A stretch of 64,000 nucleotides of DNA, from NCBI GenBank assembly GCA_031769625.1, contig JAUIMM010000016.1:15546001-15610000 (forward strand), given 5' to 3'. This DNA is from Taudactylus pleione. Taxonomy: Eukaryota; Chordata; Amphibia; Anura; Myobatrachidae. The notes beneath the pieces were generated by a model. That model had not been told where the DNA came from. It worked only from the letters and a program-made list of their open reading frames with translations, and ran no database searches. This document shows, piece by piece, positions 52,621 through 63,515 of this stretch; position 1 is the first letter of the stretch, and every line of letters begins with the position of its first letter. A program made the position numbers and the translations under genes.

Positions 52621-54576
52621 GCCCCGGAATTAAGGAAGCGGCTTCTCACTTGGGCACATTCCTCTCACTTCGCAGGGCACTCAGGCACTCGGAAGACCTT
52701 GGAGTTCCTGAAAAGACACTATTGGTGGCCTTCTATGAAGGCAGATATAATGGAGTTCATCTCTTCCTGCTCCTCCTGTACCCAGCATAAATCATCACGA
52801 CAAGCTCCAGCTGGGGAATTGCTTCCACTACCTACTCCATCACGTCCATGGACGCATCTCTCCATGGATTTTGTCACAGACCTGCCAGTCTCTCAAGGCT
52901 TCAACACTATCTGGGTTGTAATAGACCGATTCTCTAAGATGGTCCACTATATACCGTTGAAGAAGTTACCTTCTGCCCCTGACCTGGCACAGTTGTTTGT
53001 CCAACACATATTTCGTCTACATGGCCTTCCTGCTGAAATTGTCTCTGACCGTGAGGGCTTTGTGTTCTGTTCTTCAAGTGAAGTTAAACTTTTCCACAGC
53101 CTACCATCCGCAAAGCAACTGCTCCACCGAGAGAGTTAAGATCTAGAGACTTTCTAAAGAATTTTTATGTCATCTTCCCAGGACAATTGGGTTGTCTTGC
53201 TGCCGTGGGCCGAGTTTGCACACAATGCTTCCTTCCTCCGAAGAAAGTTTTGTGAATTCCCGCACAGAGATTCAAATATTTAGTCTTACATCCCCTATTG
53301 ATATATTGTAAATATTACATCAATAATGTGATCTAAATATTGTTTTTCACATATTTGAAAAAGGGGGAAATGGTGCCACCTCGCTCACTTAATAGGTATG
53401 ATATCAAATCAAAAAGAGAAGGACAGTATGAGTCTATTGAGGTGCACACTAAGACACAAGGAAATCGTATGTTAACAAAATAATAAAACTTAACTTTTAT
53501 TCCATATGTAAAAAACACATATATTTATATTGACATTTTATGATTTTTAAAATAAAAAGAGAAAAGAGGTGCTAATAGTATGAGAAAAGTGTTATAAAAT
53601 CAGTCAAGTCGTTCCATAGAGTCACAGTAGGATAATATTATTGGCTCTTATATTTCATTCACGTGATAGTTATTTCATATATGCTTTCATGTATCAATAA
53701 TTCTGTATAATCACCAAGTAAAGTGAGAATACATTAATTATTGTTAATTGGATAGTGGTATGTGATAACGACACAGTCAATGTTTTTAAAGGCACAGGAT
53801 AACTTTATTTGCAATTAGAAAGAGCAACCGCAACAGTGTAAGCTAGTTATTGCTTCACTGTTGCTCTGATCCACAGTTTCACTGTATTGTAACAAATTGT
53901 TAATATTGTGTCCACATTTCTATTAACAGTCGTCTGGAATTCCTATATGAGAAAGAAGGTGTTTAGAAATTCTTATATTGATCTTTGTTCTTAGTATGAA
54001 CGCACTAATCTTCATACATACATTAATAATTGTTTTGTTAACATACGATTACCTTGTGTCTTAGTGTGCACCTCAATAGACTCATACTGTTCTTCTCTTT
54101 TTGATTTGATATCACACAATGCTTCCTACCACTCGTTAACTAACCAAACGCCATTTCAGGTTGTTTAGGGCCTTCATCCTCGTGTTCCCGAATTCCGAAG
54201 CCTGCCTGTTTTTGATGTTCCAGCCGTAGAGGACACGGTGCAAAATTTTGCTGCCATCTGGACTCAAGTACGGTCTGATTTGTTGAAGGCATCTTCTCGC
54301 TATAAGACCCAGGCCGATAAGAAGCGTAGAATAGTTCCACGCATGCAAGTAGGAAACCACGTCTGGTTGTCTACACGGAACCTTCGTCTAAGAGTTCCTT
54401 CAATGAAATTTGCACCCCGCTTCATTGGTCCCTTCACCATAACAGAAGTCATTAATCCAGTGGCTTACCGTTTACAGTTACCCCCATACCTAAAAATTCC
54501 TAATTCCTTCCATGTTTCCTTATTAAAGCCCCTGGTCCTGAATAAGTTCCATAATGCTCTACCTGCTTCTCCTTGA
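52618..54576 (+). pseudogene. Gypsy integrase, split by an 880-bp insertion
   Basis: The enzyme would join element DNA to host DNA. The N-terminal zinc-binding part shows the HSSHFAGHSGTRKTLEFL histidines and the CSSCTQHK cysteines (52650-52790). The catalytic core has MDFVTDLP with the first Asp (about 52865) and the IVSDREG second Asp (about 53045), then a frame break. WVVLLPWAEFAHNAS (about 53190-53232) is cut by the insertion and resumes at 54113 as AHNASYHS, TNQTPFQ. The C-terminal part to 54576 has VGNHVWLSTRNL and KFAPRFIGPF motifs. Confidence 0.92.
53233..54112. mobile_element. 880-bp insertion with 14-bp target duplication and internal inverted repeat
   Basis: The 14-mer cacacaatgcttcc flanks it (53219-53232, 54113-54126). 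About 83 bp at 53400-53485 recur inverted at 54028-54111, including 'tgatatcaaatcaaaaagag' and 'gtgcacactaagacacaagg'. The left arm is preceded by a unique tail of about 165 bp. No reading frame exists. Layout mirrors the insertion at 8046-8757. The duplication length fits retrotransposition; a nonautonomous Penelope-like element is a hypothesis. Confidence 0.8.
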
Positions 54577-54589
54577 GTCCAGACAGAGA

Positions 54590-54790
54590 GAGGAGTTGAG
54601 TTTGAAGTTGCCCACGTCTTGGACTCTCATCTGCGCAGAGGTCATCTACAGTATTTGCTGGACTGGAAAGGTTACGGTCCAGAGGAACGTTGCTGGACCG
54701 ATGCTTGTGATGTCCACTCTCCCAGGCTCATCAGGAGATTCCATTCTGCCCATCCGGAGAAGCCTGGTGAGTGTCCTGAGGCCACCACAA
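54590..54790 (+). pseudogene. Chromodomain at the gypsy integrase C-terminus
   Basis: The reading EFEVAHVLDSHLRR, LQYLLDWKGYGPEERCW and LIRRFHSAHP is a chromodomain, which in chromoviruses directs integration to marked chromatin. It lies in a different frame from the preceding integrase piece, which stops at 54576, so a frameshift separates them. Confidence 0.9.
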
Positions 54791-54803
54791 AAGAGGGGGG
54801 TAC
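54791..54803 (+). promoter_or_regulatory. Polypurine tract of the gypsy element
   Basis: AAGAGGGGGGTAC lies directly before the 3' LTR, the normal place for the plus-strand primer. Confidence 0.85.
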
Positions 54804-55475
54804 TGTCATGGCCAGGGTATTTCAGCATGGCGCTAGGCGGGTGTTACCTGTGAGGTTGTTGTGGCGCGGGCTGTCTGGTGGCGGAGCTGGTGTCTGGCGG
54901 GGGGCTTTGGCTGCGCGCGTTGTTGTGCGGGCCTGTTGTCACTCTGTGCTGGTAAGGCCTGGTGGCGTCTCCGTTCCATTTGGCATGGGCGCCGCCATCT
55001 TGCCTTCTGGTCATGTGATGCGGCTGGCCAATCCTGGTGAGTCACATGTTCCCTCCGGCCAGTAACAGCACGGCATGGGGTATTTTGGAAGGGTCAGTGC
55101 CTTCCTTCTTTGCCAGTGCAACGTGTATCTCAGCCTAGCTGAGTGCCTGAGCCTGCTGACATCCTGCTCATTGCCTTAGTTCACTACCTGCATACCTTGC
55201 TATTATTTTCCTGCATCACTACCTGCATACCTGGTTGATTATTTTCAGTCTCACTACCTGCACACCTGGACAGCTCTAATTGTTTCTACTTGGACATTAA
55301 CCCATTACTCCCACCACAGAACTCTTGTGTACATTTATATATTCCTGGACTTTTATTTACTGCCATATTTTATGTCTTCTCAAGCACTTATTAAAAAACC
55401 TAGTTTTTTATTCAAATCCGCTTCTGTGATCGCTCCTGCTATCACCCCGATCCACAAACAACCCAGAATATAACA
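54804..55475 (+). repeat. 3' LTR of the gypsy element (672 bp)
   Basis: It starts TGTCATGGCCAGGG and ends AGAATATAACA. It is close to identical with the 5' LTR except for substitutions and the missing segment between two CTGAG words (junction near 55140). Confidence 0.93.
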
Positions 55476-55947
55476 CACATAGCCCAGAATTATTATTCAC
55501 ATACTTTAATTTGAAAAATAAGGCAAACAGACGAGCAAACATCATCAAGTTTTACGAACAGTCTCATCAAAACAGTCCGATGAACATATGCCAATGAAAG
55601 GGTTGGTGCATAAACCACACACTCTTGAAATGCACATTTGCAAGCTCTGTAATAAAAATAACACACACAAAACTACAGAACATTGTAGTAAGTCTTTATG
55701 GTCAGATTACTTTATTATGTTCTTATGAACTAGTGCACGTGACACGAACCTAAAGAAGGCTACTTTTCAGGAGTGAAGGGATTCATAACTAGGTGCAATC
55801 ATTCCATTCCCATCGAATGCAGAAGTCAATACTAATGACTACTTAGTGGTACTGAGTGATCATGGCTTCCCCATTTGCCAGGATTGGTGTCCAGGGTTAA
55901 GTAATCATAATTAATGCAGAAATGGTCATTTTCATCAGCTGATAAGG

Positions 55948-56560
55948 TGTCATGCTGGACCTCGGGTGACATTTACTGGGTCAGGCACGGCAAGTACCTC
56001 TGCCGTGAGGGGGAAGTTGGCCCGGATGGGTGCAGTCTTCCCCCGGCCAACTCAGCTGCTGGTTTCTTTCCATTTTTTCCTCGGCAGCACAGTGCCTCTG
56101 TACATGCAGGCCACCATCTTGCCTGAAGTTTCGAAGTAACCACATCGCCCTCTCCCTTTCATGCACTCTGCTCATGTGATCGATGCTGACCATTCATATA
56201 GCTTCCTGGCCTTGCTGGTCTATTTAAACCATTAGATACTGGCAATAATTACATATTTTATTCTTCCTTGAATAGTATCCTGGCTCCTGGTGCTCTATGA
56301 GTCTAACTACTTACTGGTGTTCAGGTGTCTCCAACTCCAGTCCTCTCTGCAGTTCCTTTAGTCTCTTGATATCCTTGTGGTGTTCCATTTCCATCTCCAG
56401 TGTTTCTGGTGCCTCTGTGCCAGGGTCGTTCTGCTGTATCTCCTATCCAGAACTTCACACCTCACTGTTCAAATTAGCCTCAGAGTGTTTTTTGACTAAC
56501 TTGTTCCTCTTCAGTTTCAACCTTTGCTAACTTGGAGGGCCGCAACCTAGAGGCTCCTGG
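55948..56560 (+). repeat. Diverged gypsy-type LTR, possibly solo
   Basis: It begins TGTCATGCTGG and shows the same order of landmarks as the LTR at 54804: 'catcttgcc', 'catgtgat', 'tggccttgctgg' and a TATTTAAAC TATA-like word at 56222. No internal gag or pol follows. The 3' boundary is uncertain. Confidence 0.5.
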
Positions 56561-59500
56561 CAGCACAGTCCATCCCACCTTGTTGTGGTTTTTGTTGAAA
56601 ACTGAAGAATTTGTTAGACTCCGTCCCTATGGTTAAGTAGTGCCAAACCAAAGTAGATTGCTTCAGTATCCTCCAAATCCTTGTGCAGTGTGACAAGGTG
56701 ACAGCATTGCACACACCATAAACCCAAGCATCATCAGCTTCTGGCTTACTGGTATGAGAATGCAATGCACATCTCAGCATTTTGCTTATCTAATTTGTAG
56801 CTCTAATACACCCTTCACTCATAGCATATACTTGTAAAGAAAACATTGGATTTCTCTACTCTACCGTCTTTGTTCCTTTGACCCTGGAAGCGTCCTTTAT
56901 CGCTCATCCTCATACTTCTTGGACAATGTGCTTTTTTTGTCTGCTATCCCTACCAAAGTGTCTTCTGGTCGAATCATATTTGCAATCCTGGCTTGTGGGA
57001 AATGCCTCCATCTGCTTGACTACCCAATGGTGTGATGAGCATGACATCCATGCATCCATATACTAAGAACTACTTCATGATTAGATTATGAACTCAATAA
57101 AGCATTTATGGAATAGTGCAGAACAATATACTTTATATTGTAGTTTCCATTTTTGTCTGCTAAATGTAAGTTATCTGCTTATTGTTACCTAGCTGCGTTT
57201 TTATATAGTAAGTAACTGGTCTTTGCTTCTACATAAACCTACAATAGTCTGCCACAACAGTTACTTCCCCTCCCATGGCCCTGATGTAGGAGCAAGGGCT
57301 TTCCCGAGTAACCTCATGATGACTGGGATAGAGATTATATATACAGACCTGTAAAGTGTAACAAGCAACTTATATGTTTTAGGATTTCTAAAATAATGCA
57401 ATTTGTATGGGGAATTTTAATACTACAAACTCTGCTCTGTTTGCATTCAAACATTTTTAGCCAATTTTTCCTCAGCATGTAATCCACAGTAAATCGACTA
57501 CGTGGTGATGGTGGTGGGGGGTGGAGTGTCAGAAAATGTTTTGAGTAGTTCTATAATGCAGCCTTAGGACAATCACATAAGTGAACAGATTTTTGTTGTC
57601 TCTTTTCACCACCTTTTTGGTTTATAGCAGTCAAAGGATATCTGTGTTAAAGCGGCTTCTTCTCCCTGCTGTAATTTTCAGTGTTCACAGTATAATTTTC
57701 TTAATGGTACTACTATCTTACATACTAATCTTCTAGTAATACTACTTTAAAAAAGGGAGAAAAAAAATCTATTCTCAACACAAAAACCCCCCACAGAATT
57801 ATTGACTTAAATGCCAATGCTGTAACAGTATACCTTTGAATTTTGAAGACTAGTTCACATTACTTAATTTTTGCAAAGTTTATATGCTGTATAGTAACCT
57901 TGGCAAGCAGAAAGCAGCCACATTTAGGCAGAAAACAGTAGCTTATGTATACACAAGTGTTCAGTTATTTTAATCAAGATAAAAAAAAACATACAACGCA
58001 CAAAAGGAAGCATACGTAAATAGTTGCCAGTTTTGTAAACAGACATTGGAAGAACATTAGCCATCAGACAATTATATAATATAGCATCTAAATAAATACT
58101 AATTTATAATAAAACATTCAAGATAAATACACAATTATAACTTCTATTCACCCCCACCTCCCCAAATTTCTTAGGTCTCAAGACAAATGGTTTTCGATTT
58201 TTCAGTGAAACCTGTCCTTGCAATATTTAATAACATGGATAGATCTAAAAAGTTGCATAAAAGTGGTATGTTAGGACAATGGTGAGCAGCCTTCTGGATT
58301 TCAGGGGTCTCACATGCAGCCCTCATCTATTACAAAGGGGAACATTTTCTTACGTTTTGCACTACTATACGACTCATACGTGTTATTTATCTGCAGCTGT
58401 TTGCTGAATACCACTGCGGGAAAACAAACGCTAAACACCTTCACCTGCAGCATCATGACCACCAAGTGCCTGTTCTTGGTGCTCTACTATGAGACCTGTC
58501 TGACAGCTAATGTAGCCAGAGTAGTTCATCAAAATGCAGTATGTTGCCCGGATCACAAGTGAGCCATCACATAGCATTGCTATGAAGTTTAGCACCACAA
58601 GTGGGTGGTCAAAGGGATTAGCAGCCTCATAAGTGTGATAGTTACTGTACTAATGAAAGCCACTTTTGCCATTTGTAATATGCTCAGTAGAACTTATCTA
58701 CACTGTGTTATGCTTGCAGTGATGCTCAGTAATAAGCACACCATTAGTAATGCCCAGTAATATGCTAGCAGTTACAGTACTAATAAAAGATAAGCAATCA
58801 ACAGTACCAATGCCTAGCAATATGTAAAACAGCAACTGTAAAGCCAATTAAGTCATATGTAATATTAATGGCACAAATCTGAAAATGTGCAGGCTTTCAA
58901 GTCCCATATAGTGAGCTTCTTGGAGCGTGAAGGTGATAAGCTAGTTACATCCATATTATTATATCTCCAAGGAGCCAACCTGTGGACTTTTCTGGAGGTG
59001 ATTGCAACCGAGTCATTCCTTGTAGATCTAGGGCTTCATGATTGGGATTTTAAAACTGAATAGATTTATGGCTGATTCCGTTGCATTCATCCAAAGCAAT
59101 ACTATTTTTGACTAGTTGTTTAATTTTTGTTTGCGTTACCATGGTTATACTTTCTTTAATTTATTTTTACATTTCTCAGGGTTTTAGTGTGGCCTATATG
59201 CGATTACTTATTGCTATCACAGAAGCAAGCCTCACCGAGCTTTTGCAGTGGTTGGCCCAATAGGACTAGATTTTGCTAGCATTAGTGGTCATGAAAATAC
59301 TGTTTGTCTATAGTAGATTTGAAAGTTACTAGACTGCGATTGATTTTACCCTACCAGGGGAAAGATTAAATCTTGATGCTGCTGAGACCAATTTGACAAC
59401 AGCACAATGACCTAAAAGCACACTATCGCCTGCAAATGCCCAGGTATTATATTGATTTTAAGGAAACATCTGGATAAATGGAAAATCATAATGTTTTAAA

Positions 59501-59720
59501 TTACTGTACTCTTGCTGTCACAATGACCAGACCAAGGGAAATGTGATGCCATCGTACATACATTGTCTGGTTCTAGCAAAACTGTTCTGACCATGCCATT
59601 GCTATAGATACCAATATCACGTTCATGAAATGGCAACAAAAAGGAACAAATATCCAGAAAAAGATATATAGTATGTATTGTACATATTCCAACAATGCTG
59701 GATTGTTCTGTTGTTTAATA
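56561..59720. other. AT-rich unique DNA, no gene seen
   Basis: Three kilobases without element ends or long frames. It has a near-consensus RFX X-box at 59135-59148 and an exon-like segment at 59180-59263, both reported as low-certainty observations. Confidence 0.4.
59135..59148. promoter_or_regulatory. RFX X-box-like motif
   Basis: GTTACCATGGTTAT differs from the palindromic consensus GTTRCCATGGYAAC at two terminal positions. It lies in the longest repeat-poor stretch of the window. Confidence 0.3.
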
Positions 59721-59723
59721 CTA

Positions 59724-60432
59724 CGAGGGTGAGTCAAAAATGATCCACACTCCAGTTATATTAAAACTCCTGTTGGCCACTCTGTCTTATCAACGCTTTC
59801 TGTACTAGGTCGCTGTCTCCCCAGTCACTGCTCTGCAGGTTTGAACGTGTTACGCCAGTTCATTTGTGACTGCAGTGGAAGAAAAAATGGCTGCCCCACT
59901 TGTGATTTGCACGAAAAAAGAGCAGTGTGCAGCGATTCGTTTTTGTGGTCTGAGGGTGTGTCTGGTGCCGATATTTATCAGAGACTTTGTGCACAGTATG
60001 GAGAATGAGTTTTGTTGTTAAGAAGTGTGTATGAATGGACAGAGAAGTTCAAAGAAGGTCACACAAGTGTCAGCCATGAAGAAGGAACTGAATGCCCGTC
60101 CATGACTGATGAGAACATTGAGCGTGCACGTGAACTGATTCTGTTGGATAGACGAGCGACATCGGACTATCACCTGTTTGGTTCCCTGAAAAGTAGCCCT
60201 AAGAGGACGAAGATTCATGTCTGATGAAGAGGTGAAGACAGCAGTGCATTCGTGGCTCACAGCTCAGCCTAAAACATTTTTTAATGAGGGAATACGACAG
60301 CTTGTTGACCGATGGACAAAGTGTATTGAAAAGCAGGGATATTATGTCGAACAATAATGTATTTGTCTTTTCTGAAAGTTGATTAAAATAAATTCTACAG
60401 CCAGAGTGCAGATAATTTTTGACTCACCCTCG
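59724..60432 (+). mobile_element. Mariner element with internal deletion
   Basis: A 709-bp copy, flanked by TA (59722-59723, 60433-60434), has ends CGAGGGTGAGTCAAAAAT and ATTTTTGACTCACCCTCG, near-perfect inverted repeats of mariner style. A full element is about 1.3 kb, so roughly half is missing from the middle. Confidence 0.92.
59887..60356 (+). pseudogene. Mariner transposase, internally deleted and frameshifted
   Basis: The ATG at 59887 opens MAAPLVICTKKEQCAAIRF. A lost base near 59940 breaks the frame. The N-terminal helix-turn-helix region continues as SVYEWTEKFKEGHTSVSHEEGT and ENIERARELILLDRR (to about 60155). The text then jumps directly to the C-terminal DYHLFGSLK, so the central catalytic region with the first two Asp residues is gone. 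The C-terminal tail (SDEEVKTAVHSWL, FFNEGIRQLVDRWTKC) runs in another frame to the stop at 60354. Confidence 0.9.
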
Positions 60433-60909
60433 TAATTGTTGGGTTGTACGGCACAAAATAAACATTCCTGTTGTGATCCAAATATTAATTGAGTGCATAT
60501 TATTAAACTATTTTGCATGGGCTTCCTTATCCTGTAGGTATGTGGTATATGTTAGTGGAACAAAATAAGATCACAGATCCAACATGTTTGTGGCAATAAG
60601 GTATATCAATGCAATATCATAAAAAAAAATATTTTCTACTAATGTGCAAATTGTGTCCTTCAATGGAAGTATGGACAAATTAGGTATGTATGACTCCGAT
60701 ATTGTTCTTATTTTTACTAGATAAAATGTGATTTACTCGTTTCTTACACAATAACCCAAGGGAAGGGGGAACGAGGAAGACCTAAGCACTGGTGTGTATG
60801 CTGTATATGATAATGTTAGATAGGGAAATCCATCTGCCACTAATATGCCACTAAGGTCCAATTGCTAATAGACCGCCAGAGGTGTAGTCATGAGAGTAAA
60901 ATACAGGTA

Positions 60910-61235
60910 TAAGCAAGGAGAAAGAAAAGTAAAGTACTATCTTTGTTTGGGGCACTCACCATATTAGAGATAATTTAGAACATATTTATTAAACAATTTA
61001 TTTATACAATATAAAATGCATCACAGCAACTGAGGTGAATAGAAATAAAGACAAAAAAAAAAAATACCATTTTGATATTTTTTATGTGTTTGTATTTCGT
61101 TTCTATTCACCTTACTTGCTGTGATGCATTTTATACTGTATTATTAAATTGTTTAATAAATATGTTTTAAATTATCTCTAATAGGGTAAGTGCCCCAAAC
61201 AAAGAGTACTTTACTTTTCTTTCTCATTGCTTATA
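60910..61235. repeat. 326-bp fold-back repeat
   Basis: The left arm 'gcaaggagaaagaaaagtaaag ... ggggcactcacc ... gcatcacagcaa' returns in reverse complement to 61235, with a 40-bp A/T-rich loop near 61050-61090. Arms are about 140 bp and close to identical. Confidence 0.88.
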
Positions 61236-61260
61236 TAATTTTTTACACAGTTGGAGTTAA

Positions 61261-61515
61261 GGGGCCCATATATCAGAGGTGCATTTCCCTGTATTGCCGA
61301 TCAGAGGATCGGCGCCCATCGATCATAGTCGATCCACCGTTGGTTCGGGGAAAAAACGCATGTTAAAAATTCCCAACTCGCCGATCCCAACCATTTTTTG
61401 GTCTGGATCTGCCAGGTGGGAGAACTATAACATGTTGGATTTATCCGATCCCCTGAGCCAGCCATTGGCAAAATGGGGAATTGTCCCAATCTGGTATAGA
61501 TGTATGGGGTCTTTA
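61261..61515. mobile_element. Small MITE-like element with GGGGCCCATATATC ends
   Basis: Starts 'aaggggcccatatatcag' and ends 'tagatgtatggggtctttaa', weakly inverted, with 'gatcggcgcccatcgatca' inside. Resembles 44888-45213 in style. Confidence 0.45.
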
Positions 61516-61659
61516 ATAAACAAGTAAATAGTGTAACTTTTGGAGGGAATATATATGGTTTCTGTAAAAAAGCTTACGTTGACATAGTGTATGAATTATT
61601 TTTACATGTTATCATTTGTTTCCCTTTTGTAGTAATATGTGGAAACAGAATTTGCGGTC

Positions 61660-61865
61660 TATTTACTAAGCAGTGTTAGGAGACAGAGTGAAAAGTGATA
61701 AGAAAGTGATAAGGTGCCAGCCAATCAGCTCCTAACTGCCATCTCACAGGCTGTGTTTGAAAAATGACAGCGGGGAGCTAATTGGCTGGCACGTTATAAC
61801 TTTTCACTCTGTCTCCTAACACTGTAAAATCAAGATAAAGGGGTCTATTTACTAAGCAGAGTACT
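61660..61865. repeat. Fold-back element GTCTATTTACTAAGCAG
   Basis: 'cagtgttaggagacagagtg' returns as 'cactctgtctcctaacactg'. The central 'cagccaatcagctcctaactgcca' and inverse match 41600-41775. The phrase 'ggtctatttactaagcag' is directly repeated at both ends (61657-61674, 61842-61859). Confidence 0.82.
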
Positions 61866-63005
61866 GTATCAGGGCCACATCTACATCAGTTGATTTCAAA
61901 TCTATGACAACAATTTGTTTTATAGGAGATAAATATTTTTACAAGTCCTGTATTATTTACATACTGTATACATATACACCATGTACCAATATGGATTAAT
62001 AGCCTCCTACTTATATGAATACTTATATTTGTAACATTATATTTTGTTACTTTGAATATAACGTACTCTCACTTTTTGAGTCTTAAGCCCCCGCCCAACC
62101 GCATGCCACACACATATTCTCTCTCTCTCCAGGACTTCTAGGAAATCTGACTGCGGAGCATGTGTAATCTCTTAATACAGCACATTCAGTTTGATTGATG
62201 TGTCATTAATTCTTTAATTGGCAACAGGTGCAGCTGATTGTTGGGTTTTTTTTTAGCTAAAATATCTGAAATGAAAGTCTATGATAAATTAATAAACTGT
62301 TGTATTCCAAACAGTTGTGGCTGTAAAGAATTAGGCATTCTGGGGTATTGCTATTCTTACCTCATTACATTTTGTATTCTTCTTTTGATAAAAAATCAAA
62401 ATAACAAAAGCTGAATACTATAAAGACAACTATAGAAACACTTGCTACCAAAATACCATGTGATTTATTATTAAACCAACTTTATGTATTTAGTCTAATT
62501 CAGTGTTTCCCAAACTCATTCCTCTGGGAGCACTAACAGTGCATGTTTTCCAGGTCTCCTCACAGAAACACAAGTGAAATAATTAGCTCCAGCTGTGGAA
62601 TTTATAAAATCTGTCAGTAAGTAATGAATACACCTGTGCACCAACTAGGAAACATGGAAATCATGCATTGCTAGTGCTAGGGTGGTTCCAGTGGAGCATG
62701 AGCTCTGGGCGCCAAAATGGACAGAGGGCGCCATCGAGGGTTCCCGAATTCATGGGGCGCTACACAGTATGACGGCAGCCTGTTAGTTTTCCCTCAGTTT
62801 GTTTGCTTTATATCCTAAATAGGTTACGGCTCTAAATTTCATGCTCCTCAAGCTGCCCAAATTGCTTCCTCTTCGGCCCTCCCTCCTCTGGGATCATCTT
62901 CTATTATCTCCCCTTTATTGTCAGATTTATTACATTCACTTCTCACCTCTCTAATTCCCTGCCCTCTCTACCTTGTGATCGGCTCTTTGCCCCTGTCCAC
63001 TCCTT
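61866..63005. other. Non-coding DNA with a possible hAT-type remnant
   Basis: Mostly unique AT-rich sequence. At 62502 'cagtgtttcccaaactc' is a common hAT-type end, but a matching inverse end was not found. 'gggcgccaaaatggacagagggcgcc' at 62708 looks like another repeat piece. Confidence 0.35.
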
Positions 63006-63009
63006 TCTT

Positions 63010-63515
63010 ATCGGCTTCTGTCACGGAATCAGTATGAATGACCGCCGGCTGTAAGGCAGGTCATACAAATCCCGACGCTGGAAGACCAGCAGCAGTGGAA
63101 ATCCCGACAGAGGATTTGGGTAAGTATAACTAACCCTACCCCCCTCTAACCCTAACCCTCCCTTAGGTGTACCTAACCCTAACCTTATCCCCCAGTGCCT
63201 AACCCTAACCCCCCTTCCCCACAGGGTAACCTCCCCCCGGGGATGCCTAACCTTAACCCCCCCTTCCCCATGCCTAACCCTCCGGTGGGGGGGTGACTAA
63301 CTCTAAGTCTTCCCCGGGAGCCCCTAACCCTCCCCCCCACGCGGCTGTCCATGCCCGGCATATCTTCGATCGGTATGCCGGGCGTCGGGCTCCCGGCGTA
63401 GGTATAATGACAGGCAAAGGGGATTTCAACGCCTGTCATTAGTACCCTGCCAGGATTTGACAGTCGGGAAGCCCACGGTCGGCATTTCGACATTCGGCTT
63501 CCTGACTGCATCCCT
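63010..63515 (-). repeat. Telomere-like dispersed repeat, copy 5
   Basis: CCCTAACC blocks run from 63130 to 63330, then an inverted 'cccggcatatc'/'ggtatgccgggcgtcggg' pair, 'aatgacaggcaaaggggattt', and the end 'tcctgactgcatccc'. Confidence 0.72.

Larger units (their letters stand above)
48343..55475 (+). mobile_element. Ty3/gypsy LTR retrotransposon with chromodomain (chromovirus type)
   Basis: Two LTRs (48343-49131, 54804-55475) bound gag, protease, reverse transcriptase, RNase H, integrase and a chromodomain, in gypsy order. Flanks tacat and cacat agree at four of five positions, consistent with a 5-bp duplication. Every coding region carries frameshifts or stops, so the element is dead. 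Two later insertions lie within it: a Harbinger-like MITE (51747-52344) and an 880-bp element (53233-54112). Chromodomain gypsy elements are known in fish and amphibians. Confidence 0.95.
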
